Of a DNA stretch of 64,000 bases, positions 34,314 through 42,311 are shown one piece after another. The translations under genes and the position numbers were made by a program. The stretch is from positions 124,001 to 188,000 of the forward strand of contig NZ_FOAZ01000002.1 of the NCBI RefSeq assembly GCF_900109465.1, given 5' to 3'. This stretch comes from Streptacidiphilus jiangxiensis. Lineage in GTDB: Bacteria; Actinomycetota; Actinomycetes; Streptomycetales; Streptomycetaceae. Numbering within the stretch: the stretch's first letter is position 1; each line of letters begins with the position of its first letter. Under the pieces are notes generated by a model that saw only the letters and a program-made list of their open reading frames with translations, was not told the origin of the DNA and did no database searches.

Positions 34314-35102
34314 TCAGGTGCGACGGCGGGGCTTCCAGCCGGGGCGGGGGACGGAGTCGATCAGGTCGCGGGTGTAGGGGTCCCGCGGGTCGGTCAGCAC
34401 CTCGGCGGTCGGGCCGGCTTCGACGATCCGCCCCTCGCGCATGACCACCACACGCTCACACAGGTGGGGCACGATGCCCAGGTCGTGGGTGATGAAGAGG
34501 TAGGAGATCGGGCGCTGTCCACGGATCTCGGCCAGCAGGTTGACGATCTGCGCCTGCACCGAGACGTCGAGTGCGGCCACCGCCTCGTCGAGGACCAGCA
34601 GTTCGGGTTCGACGGCCAACGCCCGCGCGATCGCGGCGCGCTGCCGCTGGCCGCCGGAGAGGTGGCGCGGCCGGGAGTCGGCCTGGCGCCGGTCCAGGCC
34701 CACCTGGTCGAGCAGTTCGTCACGGCGTCGGGTCAGCTCGGCGCCGTGCAGGGGCGCGTGCCGGGCAAGGACCTCCGCGATCCCGTCGCCGATGCGCTGG
34801 TGGCGGTCGAGGGAGGTGTAGGGGTCCTGGAAGACCATCTGGATCCGGCGGGCGAACGCCAGGCGCTCGGCCGTACGGGCACGTGGGCCCGGCAGCGGGC
34901 GTCCGCCCATGGTGACCGTCCCCGAGCTGATCGACTCCAGTCCTGTGATCATGCGGGCGGTGGTGGTCTTACCGGAGCCCGACTCGCCCACGACGGCCAG
35001 CGACTCGCCGGAGGCGAGGCGGAGACTGACGCCGTCGACGGCGGTGTGCTCGCCGAACCGCTTGGTGAGGCCCTCGACTTCGAGGACGGGGATGTCAGTC
35101 AT
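34314..35102 (-). CDS. Peptide-type ABC importer ATPase (DppF/OppF-like)
   Basis: 262 residues with Walker A GESGSGKTTTARMI, Q-loop MVFQDPYTSLDRHQRIGD, signature HLSGGQRQRAAIARAL, Walker B LLVLDEAVAALDVS and the switch FITHDLGIVPHL. Its ATG overlaps the stop of the preceding ATPase gene (ATGA, 35099-35102). It is the second ATPase of the pair typical of Dpp/Opp importers. Confidence 0.9.
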   Translation of the reverse strand: MTDIPVLEVEGLTKRFGEHTAVDGVSLRLASGESLAVVGESGSGKTTTARMITGLESISSGTVTMGGRPLPGPRARTAERLAFARRIQMVFQDPYTSLDRHQRIGDGIAEVLARHAPLHGAELTRRRDELLDQVGLDRRQADSRPRHLSGGQRQRAAIARALAVEPELLVLDEAVAALDVSVQAQIVNLLAEIRGQRPISYLFITHDLGIVPHLCERVVVMREGRIVEAGPTAEVLTDPRDPYTRDLIDSVPRPGWKPRRRT

Positions 35103-36139
35103 CGAGCGGTCCTCTCCGTGTCGGCAGCATGCGGGTCGACGGCGTCCAGGTCGACGGCCTGCGGGTCGACGGCGTGCGGGAAGTGGCAGGCGGCGCGGCC
35201 GTCGGCGACCGCGCGCGGCTCGGGCCGCTCCCGGTGGCACAGCTCCTGCGCGGCGGCACAGCGCGGCGCGAACGGGCAGCCCGGACCGGCCTCGAAGGCT
35301 GAGAGCGGGCGGCCGTCGACGGCCCGCAGCCGCGCGTCCGGCACGGTCGGGTCGGGCCGCGATGCGAGCAGCGCACGGGTGTAGCGGTGGGCCGCGTCGC
35401 CGACGAGGCGCCGCGCCGGCAGCTCCTCGACCAGGTGACCGGCATACATGACGGCGATCCGGTCGCAGACCGCCGCCGCGAGGGCCAGGTCGTGGGTGAT
35501 GAACAGCAGGGTCAGGCCGCGGTTCTCCCGCGCCTCGTCGATGATCGCCATCACCTCGGCCTGGGTGGTGACGTCCAGGGCCGTGGTGGGCTCGTCCGCG
35601 AGCAGCAGGCGCGGCTCGACGGCGAGAGCGGACGCGATCATGACGCGCTGCAGCAGACCGCCCGACAACTCCGACGGCCGCTGCCGCATCCGCCGCTCGG
35701 CGTCGGCGACGTGGACCTCCCGCAGCAGGGCGACGACCTTCGCCTCCGCCTGGGCCCGCGGTTCACGGCGGACGGAGACCAGCGCCTCGGTCAGGAAGTC
35801 GCCGACGGTGCGCAGCGGGTTGATGTGCGTGCGCGGGTCCTGGAACACCATGGCGGCGTGGCGGCTGCGCAGGGTGCGCAGTTCGGCCTGGCGCATGGCG
35901 GGGACGGATGCGCCGTCGAAGCGGACGTCGCCCTCGATCCGGGCGCCCTCGGGCAGCAGGCCGAGGACCGAGCGAGCCGTGAGCGACTTGCCGGAGCCGG
36001 ACTCGCCGACCAGGCCGACGGCGCTGCCCGCGGCGAGCGCGAGGTCGACACGGTGGATGACGGTCCGCTGCGTACCGCCGAGCGGCAGGGTGACCCGCAG
36101 GCTGTCGAACTCCAGCAGGGGGACGGTGGCCGTGGTCAT
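35099..36139 (-). CDS. Peptide-type ABC importer ATPase (DppD/OppD-like)
   Basis: 346 residues with Walker A GESGSGKSLTARSVL, Q-loop FQDPRTHINPLRT, signature ELSGGLLQRVMIASAL, Walker B LLLADEPTTALDV. The OppD/F C-terminal Cys cluster (CPFAPRCAAAQELCHRERPE) may bind an iron-sulfur cluster as in related importers. The extreme C-terminus is an odd Asp/Ala/His-rich tail of short repeats (AVDPQAVDLDAVDPHAAD). It overlaps both neighbours by ATGA. Confidence 0.9.
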   Translation of the reverse strand: MTTATVPLLEFDSLRVTLPLGGTQRTVIHRVDLALAAGSAVGLVGESGSGKSLTARSVLGLLPEGARIEGDVRFDGASVPAMRQAELRTLRSRHAAMVFQDPRTHINPLRTVGDFLTEALVSVRREPRAQAEAKVVALLREVHVADAERRMRQRPSELSGGLLQRVMIASALAVEPRLLLADEPTTALDVTTQAEVMAIIDEARENRGLTLLFITHDLALAAAVCDRIAVMYAGHLVEELPARRLVGDAAHRYTRALLASRPDPTVPDARLRAVDGRPLSAFEAGPGCPFAPRCAAAQELCHRERPEPRAVADGRAACHFPHAVDPQAVDLDAVDPHAADTERTAR

Positions 36140-37011
36140 CGCTCGCCTCCGGTGAGCCGTTGGGAGAGGCCGGCGCCGAGCAGGCTGCAGGCCACGACGA
36201 ACACGACGATCGCAAGGCCCGCGTAGAGGGACTCCTGCGGGGCTCCGGCGAGGATGCCGGGGGCGCCCTGGGCCACCATCAGCCCCCACTCGGCGGTGGG
36301 CGGTTGGGCACCGAGACCGATGAAGGAGAAGGCCGCGACGTCCAGCAGGGTGTAGCCGAACGCGGTCGCGGTCTGCACCAGCACGAGCGGCAGCAGGTTG
36401 GGCACGACGTGGCGCAGGACGATCCGCCCGCCGCCGAGGCCGAGCATGCGCAGGGCGGCGACGTAGGGGAGGTTGCGTTCCTTCAGCGCGCTGCCGCGCA
36501 CCACCCGGGCGACGTAGGGGAGGTAGGCGATGGTCAGGGTGAGCACGGCGATCTTCAGCCCGGCGCCGAAGACTGCGGCACCGACCACGGCGAGGACCAG
36601 GCCGGGGAAGCCGAAGACCACATCGAGCACGGCGGTGATGGCCCGGTCCCACCAGCCGCCGAGCCAGGCGGCGGCGACGGCGAGCGCGGTGCCCACCAGC
36701 CCGGCGCCGACCGTGACGACGAGCGGGGCGAGCAGACTGGGCCGGGCCCCGTGGAGCAGCCGGGAGGCGATGTCGCGCCCGGTGTCGTCGGTGCCGAGCC
36801 AGTGGGCGGCGGAGCTGCCCTGGGAGACGGCCATCGGGTCGACGGCGTTCGGGTCGTAGGGGGCGATCAGCGGGGCGAACACGGCGGCGAGGACGACCAG
36901 GGCCACGACGGCCCCGGCGGCCACGAGCACGAGCTTGCCCCGCAGCAGGCGCCGCAGGCGGGCCGCCCTGGCCCGACGGCCGACGACGGATGCGAGCTGG
37001 TAGCTGGTCAT
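36136..37011 (-). CDS. Peptide-type ABC importer permease (DppC-like)
   Basis: 291 residues with about six transmembrane segments and an N-terminal DppC-type leader helix (LVLVAAGAVVALVVLAAVFA). It has LGTDDTGRDIASRLLHGARP, then the cytoplasmic coupling loop region VVRGSALKERNLPYVAALRM. The C-terminal FIGLGAQPPTAEWGLMVAQG is characteristic. It pairs with the DppB-like permease. Confidence 0.9.
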   Translation of the reverse strand: MTSYQLASVVGRRARAARLRRLLRGKLVLVAAGAVVALVVLAAVFAPLIAPYDPNAVDPMAVSQGSSAAHWLGTDDTGRDIASRLLHGARPSLLAPLVVTVGAGLVGTALAVAAAWLGGWWDRAITAVLDVVFGFPGLVLAVVGAAVFGAGLKIAVLTLTIAYLPYVARVVRGSALKERNLPYVAALRMLGLGGGRIVLRHVVPNLLPLVLVQTATAFGYTLLDVAAFSFIGLGAQPPTAEWGLMVAQGAPGILAGAPQESLYAGLAIVVFVVACSLLGAGLSQRLTGGER

Positions 37012-37958
37012 GCGGCGCCTCCGACCGGGACGCGGTGGTCGAGGGCGGCGGTGGCGAGGTCGACCAGGGTGTTGACGACGGCGAAGGCGACGACCGTGAG
37101 CAGCGCGAGGGCCTGGACGACGGCGAGGTCCTGCTTGGCGGCGCTCTGGATGAGCAGCGCCCCGACACCGTTGAGCCCGAAGGTCTGCTCGACGACCGAG
37201 CAGCCGGCGATCAGCCCGGCCACCGCGACGCCCGCGACGGAGAGGATCGGCCCGGAGGCGTTGCGCAGGATGTGCTTGCGCACCACCAGCCGCTCGGGGA
37301 TGCCGCGGCTGCGGGCGGTCTGCACGTGCTCGGCGCGCTGCTCGCCGTCCACGGCCGAGCGGGTCACCTGGGCCACGTAGGCGAGCCAGGAGACCGCCAA
37401 CGCGATGGCGGGCAAGGTGAGGTGGGTGAGCTGGTCAGCGAGCCCGGTGCCGTTGCCGTAGGCAGGCAACCAGTTGAGCCGGACGGCGAAGAGCCAGATC
37501 AGCAGCACGGCCGAGACGAAGGTCGGCACGGCCATCAGCGTGGTCGTGGCGGCGGTGACCGCGGTCGCGGTCCGGCCGCCGCGCAGACCGGCCACGACGC
37601 CGGCGCTGACGCCGAACAGCACGATCAGGACGGTGGCGTACCCGATGAGCAGGGCGGTGGTACCGATCCGGGCGGTGATCAGGTGCGAGACCTGGTCGTG
37701 GTAGCTGAGCGACTGTCCGGCGTCGCCGTGCAGCATGCCGGTCAGCCAGCGCCAGTACTGCGCGTAGAAGGGGTCGTCCAGGTGGTACTGGCGGTGGATC
37801 TCGGCGAGCAGCTGCGGGTTGGGCGGCTTGCCGCCGCCGACCAGCAGGGTGGCCGGGTCGCCGGGGGCGAGGAACAGGCCGCCGTAGATGACGACGCTGG
37901 CGACCAGCAGGGTCGCGAGCAGCGCCACCGTCCGGCGGGCGAGGAAGCGCCAGATCAT
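37008..37958 (-). CDS. Peptide-type ABC importer permease (DppB-like)
   Basis: 316 residues. Typical DppB features: the first transmembrane helix, the FLAPGDPATLL-type segment, QYHLDDPFYAQYWRWLTGML, the coupling region TRSAVDGEQRAEHVQTARSR followed by GIPERLVVRKHILRNA, and TFGLNGVGALLIQSAAKQDL near the end. It is joined to the solute-binding protein gene by a 4-bp overlap. Confidence 0.9.
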   Translation of the reverse strand: MIWRFLARRTVALLATLLVASVVIYGGLFLAPGDPATLLVGGGKPPNPQLLAEIHRQYHLDDPFYAQYWRWLTGMLHGDAGQSLSYHDQVSHLITARIGTTALLIGYATVLIVLFGVSAGVVAGLRGGRTATAVTAATTTLMAVPTFVSAVLLIWLFAVRLNWLPAYGNGTGLADQLTHLTLPAIALAVSWLAYVAQVTRSAVDGEQRAEHVQTARSRGIPERLVVRKHILRNASGPILSVAGVAVAGLIAGCSVVEQTFGLNGVGALLIQSAAKQDLAVVQALALLTVVAFAVVNTLVDLATAALDHRVPVGGAA

Positions 37959-39616
37959 CCGTTGCCCTTTCCGGTACCGCCGAGGTAGGCGGCCCAGGGC
38001 ATGTTGATGTAGGCGAAGGAGGCGGGGGCGCCGCTCAGCCGGTCGTTCAGGAAGAGCCGCTCGTCGGGGGCGGCGATCGGCAGGATCGGCAGGTCCTTGG
38101 TGAACAGCGCCTGGGCCTGGTTGTACTCGGCGGCCGAACGGGCGGGGTCCGCGTCGGAGCGGGCCCGGGCGAGCAGGGCGCTCACGGATGCGTTGCGGTA
38201 CTGCACCCAGTTGAACAGCGAGCCCGGGTCGGTCATCTGCTCCACGTAGGAGCCGGGGTCGGGCATCTCGACGTAGCCCTGGACGATGGTCGCGTCCAGG
38301 CCCTGACGCAGTGACGGATCGTAGAAGAGGCCCGACATCTGGGTCGGCTGCAGCTGCTTGATGGTGACGTCCAGGCCGATCTGCCGGGCCCCCGCCTGCA
38401 GGAAGGTGAGGGTCTGCAGGGACTGCTGGTCGCCTGCGGCCATGGCGACGGTGATGCTGCGGCTCTTGGTGGTGGCCTGGGCGACGAGCGCCTTGGCCTT
38501 GGTCACGTCGACGCCCGGCGCCGCCGGCAGCGCGGCGTAGCCCTGGGCGTAGGTGGACGCGGCGGGGCCGTGCTGCCAGACCAGGGAGGGGATGAAGGTC
38601 TTCAGCTCCTGCGCGGCGCCGTCGTACACGTTGCGGATCACCGCGTCGCGGTCCAGCACGAGTTGGAGGGCCTGGACGAGGTGGACGTCGGCCAGCGGCG
38701 AGGTCGGGGCCGTCGGGGTCAGGAAGACGGTCTGGGCCGAGTCGCCCTGGTAGAGGTGGCCGACCGAGCTGTGGGCCAGGGCGCGGGCGGTGGCGGTGTT
38801 GATCTCGTAACTGCCGTCGATCTGGCCGGAGAGCAGGGCGCTGGTGAGAGTGGAACCGTCGGTGATGAAGCGGAAGGTGAGGTTCTCGACCTTGGGCTGC
38901 AGCGTCCTGTCCCAGTAGGCGGTGTTCCGGGTGAGGGTGATCGACTCACCGGCCTGCCAGCTCGCCAGCTTGAACGGGCCGGTGCACATCAGGCCGCCCT
39001 TGGCGGTGCCGTAGCCGGCGCCGGCCGCTTTCAGGTAGGCGGCCTCACTGACCTGGCCGAAGCCGTTGGTGAGGGTCTTCACGAACAGCTGGTCGGGCTT
39101 CTTGAAGGCGACGGTGACCTGGTGCGGGCCGCCGGCGGTGATCGCGGAGACGTACCGCAGGGCGTCGACGTTGACGCTGCGGGTGGCCGGGTCCAGCTGG
39201 CGGGTGAGGCTGGCGACGACGTCCGCGGAGGTCATCGCGGTGCCGTCCCAGAACCTCACGTCGTCGCGCAGGTCGAGGACCAGGGTGGTCGGGGTGGTCC
39301 ACTTCCACGAGGCGGCCAGGCCCGGGCCGTAGGTGTAGTCGGCCTTGAGGCGCAGCAGGGGTTCGCAGAGGTTCGACAGCACGGTGCTCGGTGAGTAGTC
39401 ACCGGCCTTGGCGGGGTCCAGGCTCAGTGGCTCGCCGGTGGGGAGGTTCCAGGTGACCTGGGCCAGCTGCCCACGCGCCGTGGGGGTGAAGGCGGTGAGG
39501 GCGGCCGGGTTCGTCGCGGCGGATCCGCTGCTCGTGGACGAGGAGGTGCACGCGGCGGCCGTCAGGGCCACGGCCGTGGCGAGGACGAGGGCGGCGGACC
39601 TTCTGGGAGCGGGCAT
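37955..39616 (-). CDS. Extracytoplasmic solute-binding lipoprotein of a family 5 (peptide-type) ABC importer
   Basis: 553 residues. A lipoprotein signal with lipobox LTAAAC (Cys23) is followed by a Ser-rich tether. The body has family 5 signatures: NLCEPLLRLKADYTYGPGLA, LDLRDDVRFWDGTAMTSADV, GTAKGGLMCTGPFKLASWQA and the late GYVEMPDPGSYVEQMTDPGS. Family 5 members bind oligopeptides, but also nickel, glycosides and other organics. Association with a CocE-type hydrolase and an amidase suggests uptake of an ester- or amide-linked conjugate. Confidence 0.88.
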   Translation of the reverse strand: MPAPRRSAALVLATAVALTAAACTSSSTSSGSAATNPAALTAFTPTARGQLAQVTWNLPTGEPLSLDPAKAGDYSPSTVLSNLCEPLLRLKADYTYGPGLAASWKWTTPTTLVLDLRDDVRFWDGTAMTSADVVASLTRQLDPATRSVNVDALRYVSAITAGGPHQVTVAFKKPDQLFVKTLTNGFGQVSEAAYLKAAGAGYGTAKGGLMCTGPFKLASWQAGESITLTRNTAYWDRTLQPKVENLTFRFITDGSTLTSALLSGQIDGSYEINTATARALAHSSVGHLYQGDSAQTVFLTPTAPTSPLADVHLVQALQLVLDRDAVIRNVYDGAAQELKTFIPSLVWQHGPAASTYAQGYAALPAAPGVDVTKAKALVAQATTKSRSITVAMAAGDQQSLQTLTFLQAGARQIGLDVTIKQLQPTQMSGLFYDPSLRQGLDATIVQGYVEMPDPGSYVEQMTDPGSLFNWVQYRNASVSALLARARSDADPARSAAEYNQAQALFTKDLPILPIAAPDERLFLNDRLSGAPASFAYINMPWAAYLGGTGKGNG

Positions 39617-39664
39617 GGGGGGCTCCAGGCAGTGAGGGTGTGCGAGGGGGTGTTCGGTGGCCGG

Positions 39665-41419
39665 TCAGTCGGTCTCGGGCGGAAGCACGGTGACGGTCAG
39701 TCGGGACGGTCGGTCGCCGCCGGTCACGAGGCGCTGGGTGGTGGGCCGGACGGCCGTCGCGGTCCAGGGGTTCTCACCGGTTCCGGGCGCAGGCAGGAAG
39801 AGCGGGAAGTCGCTGCTGCTGACGAGCAGGGCCAGGCGGTGCCCGGCCCGCACGCGGTAGCCGGTGTGGGAGAGGTCGATGTGCAAGGGACCGTTCGCCC
39901 GGTCGTCGGCCTGGACCTGGCCGCGGACGACGAGCCGGGCAGTGCCGTCCGGGGCGAGGTCGGCGAGCTTGGCGAAGACGTCGAAGACCGGCCCGTTGCT
40001 GGCGACCCGCAGTTCGGCCGTGACGGGCCCGGCCAGGTCCAGCGGCTCGGCGAACGGTGCGGTGGCGAAGGCCAGCACGTCCGCGCGGGCGGCGAGCGGC
40101 GCGAGGTCGGGGTGGGTCTGCAGGTAGGCGAAGGAGTTCTCGACCGGCGACGGCACGGGCGCCTCCGGGTCGTGGACCCAGCTCACCTCGCTCACCTCGC
40201 TCGACCCGTCCGCGACCGTGCCGTCCTCGGTGACCAGCCCGCCGCCGGGCAGCGGGCCGGTGGCCGCGGCCGGGTCGGCGAGCCGGAAGGAGACCGGGCG
40301 GGCCTGCGGCGGAGGCCAGCTCGCGGCCGTGCGCCACCCGGCGTGGCCCAGCTCCCAGGCCACCTTCGGCAGGGAGGAGACCGGTGCGGCGCCCTGGAGG
40401 AAGACGTCGAGGAACGCCACCGCCGGGTCGAGGTAGCCGTCGAGCATCCGGGTGAGCGCCGCCTCGTCGGTGGCGTGGTCGTCCTCGGCCGCGACGGGGG
40501 CGTTGTCCAGACGGTAGTTCTCGTGGTCGACCGCGCCCGCCCACAGGTACTGGACCGCGTCCCACTCCGGGCGGGAGGCCAGGTCCAGGTAGTCCCGCAT
40601 GTGGGCCCGGACGATGTTGTCGTACCAGCCCAGACAGTGCAGCACCGGGACCGGGCGGGCGTCGAAGGGGTGCCGGCCGAACTGGGTGCAGAGGTCCACC
40701 CGGTTCGGCGCCAGCAGCGAGAACCAGGCGGAGCGGGCCCCGATGGCGGTGAACGCCTGCTCGTACTGGTCGATGGCGGGACGCTGCGCCGGGTCGGGCT
40801 CGTACGCGTAGGTGTCCCGGCCGACCCAGTGCTGCGCGAAGTAGCCGACGCCCTCGCGCCACACCGGCGGCGGCAGCTCGCGTACCCCGCCCCGGCCCTC
40901 GTCGCGGCCCCCTTCGCGACCGGCGTCGCGGAACATGGCGTTGAAGTCGGCGGCGGTCACCCGCGGCACGATGGCCCGCAGCGCCGGGTGCTGCGCGGCG
41001 ACGGCGGCCCACTGGGTGTTGCCGTAGTAGGAGTCGCCGAACATGCCGACCCGACCGTTGGACCAGGCCTGGTGGGTGATCCACTCAATGGTGTCGTAGC
41101 CGTCGGCGGACTCGTGGACGAAGGGCAGCGTGGCGCCCTCGGAGCGGAACTTGCCGCGCACGTCCTGGACGGCGACGGCGTAGCCGTGGGCGGTGAACCG
41201 CTCGGCGATGCGGTCGGTGAAGACGTAGCGGCTGTTCTTGTCGTAGGGCAGCCGGATCAGCACCGTGGGCAGGCCACCCTGTTCGTCCTGGTCGGGCGGG
41301 TCGGACGGCGGGAGGTAGACGTCCGTGGCGAGCCGGACGCCGTCACGGACCCGGACCCGGTACTGGCGGGCCTGCGGGGGAACGGGCGCCGGGAGGACCC
41401 GGTCGATGGGAAGGGGCAT
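39665..41419 (-). CDS. CocE/NonD family hydrolase (X-Pro dipeptidyl-peptidase-like fold)
   Basis: 584 residues. The alpha/beta-hydrolase domain has nucleophile Ser130 in VGMFGDSYYGNTQWAA (G-x-S-Y-x-G as in CocE), with LATDVYLPP and VQDVRGKFRSEG upstream. The C-terminal jelly-roll (about 400-584, with LHIDLSHTGYRVRAGHRLAL) is typical of cocaine esterase, glutaryl-7-ACA acylase and S15 peptidases. No signal peptide, so it should be cytoplasmic and act on imported substrate. It is the first gene of the operon, 48 bp before the solute-binding protein, and just downstream of the double dyad at 41493-41528. Confidence 0.88.
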   Translation of the reverse strand: MPLPIDRVLPAPVPPQARQYRVRVRDGVRLATDVYLPPSDPPDQDEQGGLPTVLIRLPYDKNSRYVFTDRIAERFTAHGYAVAVQDVRGKFRSEGATLPFVHESADGYDTIEWITHQAWSNGRVGMFGDSYYGNTQWAAVAAQHPALRAIVPRVTAADFNAMFRDAGREGGRDEGRGGVRELPPPVWREGVGYFAQHWVGRDTYAYEPDPAQRPAIDQYEQAFTAIGARSAWFSLLAPNRVDLCTQFGRHPFDARPVPVLHCLGWYDNIVRAHMRDYLDLASRPEWDAVQYLWAGAVDHENYRLDNAPVAAEDDHATDEAALTRMLDGYLDPAVAFLDVFLQGAAPVSSLPKVAWELGHAGWRTAASWPPPQARPVSFRLADPAAATGPLPGGGLVTEDGTVADGSSEVSEVSWVHDPEAPVPSPVENSFAYLQTHPDLAPLAARADVLAFATAPFAEPLDLAGPVTAELRVASNGPVFDVFAKLADLAPDGTARLVVRGQVQADDRANGPLHIDLSHTGYRVRAGHRLALLVSSSDFPLFLPAPGTGENPWTATAVRPTTQRLVTGGDRPSRLTVTVLPPETD

Positions 41420-41492
41420 GGCGATGTCGCTCCAGCCTGGGATTTGCACACAGCGGGGAGAGATCGACGCGCATCAGCGATGGGGACGCAGC

Positions 41493-41528
41493 GTCATACA
41501 ACGGCGTTGTGCAACATTGTTGTATGAC
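41493..41528. promoter_or_regulatory. Double dyad operator between the hydrolase/ABC operon and tetR
   Basis: The outer arms GTCATACAAC (41493-41502) and GTTGTATGAC (41519-41528) are perfectly inverted. Within them are two adjacent 13-bp elements, ACAAC-N3-GTTGT (41498-41510) and GCAAC-N3-GTTGT (41511-41523). It lies 73 bp upstream of the hydrolase start and 51 bp upstream of the tetR start, as expected for a TetR-type autorepressor controlling both directions. Confidence 0.75.
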
Positions 41529-41579
41529 AAGATTGCACCTGCCGGTCACCCCGTCAACACCTTCCGAAGGAGTACGCCG

Positions 41580-42197
41580 ATGCCGATCGAGGTCGATCAG
41601 GAGCAGCGACTGGCCCAGATCGCCGAGGCCACCAGCCAGGTCGCCCGGGAGCGGGGCGTGCGGGCGGTGACCATCCGCGCGGTGGCGCAGCAGCTGGGCG
41701 GGTCCACCGCCATGATCACCAACTACCTCCCCAGTCGGGCCGCCCTGATGGCGAACGCGCTGCGCCACGCCGAGCGGGAGTGGTCCGTGGAGACCGAGGA
41801 GCTCCTCTCCGGCCTGACGGGCCTCGACCGACTACTGGCCCTGTCCCAGTGGATGTGCACGACCGAGCGCGACGACGACGTGATGCGGCGCCTGGTCACC
41901 GAGATCGTCAGCGAGAGCGAGGCGTCCGACGCGGGGGTCCTGGTCCGCAAGCTGGCCCGGGAGCACCGCGACACGCTCGGCGAGCTCACGGCGCAGGCCG
42001 GGATGGCGGATCCCGAGGCGGCCGCGGACGTGCTGCACCTGATCTTCCGCGGCTACTGGCTCTCCACGCTGGAGGATCCCGAGAGCTGGCCCGCCGAGCG
42101 CGGAGCGGCGGCAGCCCGGATCGCGGCCGCCCTGTTCGCCGCACAGCCCCCGACCGGACAGCCGCCGGCCGAGCAGCCCCGGACCGGGCAGGCTTGA
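41580..42197 (+). CDS. TetR-family regulator of the hydrolase/ABC/amidase module
   Basis: 205 residues from ATG 41580, with GAAGGAG 7 bp upstream. The N-terminal helix-turn-helix (about 12-58) reads VRAVTIRAVAQQLGGSTAMI and TNYLPSRAALMANAL; the C-terminal ligand domain is all-helical. It ends in a short Pro/Gln tail (PPTGQPPAEQPRTGQ). Its gene is flanked by related GTTGT/ACAAC dyads, so it likely represses the divergent operon, itself and the amidase gene. Confidence 0.85.
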   Translation: MPIEVDQEQRLAQIAEATSQVARERGVRAVTIRAVAQQLGGSTAMITNYLPSRAALMANALRHAEREWSVETEELLSGLTGLDRLLALSQWMCTTERDDDVMRRLVTEIVSESEASDAGVLVRKLAREHRDTLGELTAQAGMADPEAAADVLHLIFRGYWLSTLEDPESWPAERGAAAARIAAALFAAQPPTGQPPAEQPRTGQA

Positions 42198-42232
42198 CAG
42201 CCACGGCGACGCAGACCACCCTGGCGTCATCA

Positions 42233-42254
42233 AACGTTGTTACACAACAACGTT
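42233..42254. promoter_or_regulatory. Operator-like dyad upstream of the amidase gene
   Basis: Perfect 9-bp arms AACGTTGTT (42233-42241) and AACAACGTT (42246-42254) around ACAC. It shares the GTTGT/ACAAC half-sites with the dyads at 41493-41528 and lies 57 bp before the amidase ATG, 35 bp after the tetR stop. Confidence 0.7.
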
Positions 42255-42311
42255 TTTCTTCCTCGGTCCGGCCCTGCGCTGCCCGACCGCCCCCTCCTCG
42301 CAGAGGCGAAC

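Noticed and set aside
39632-41527. Long plus-strand open frame opposite the CocE-type hydrolase
   Set aside because: Gly/Val/Arg-rich shadow without motifs, complementary to a complete gene.
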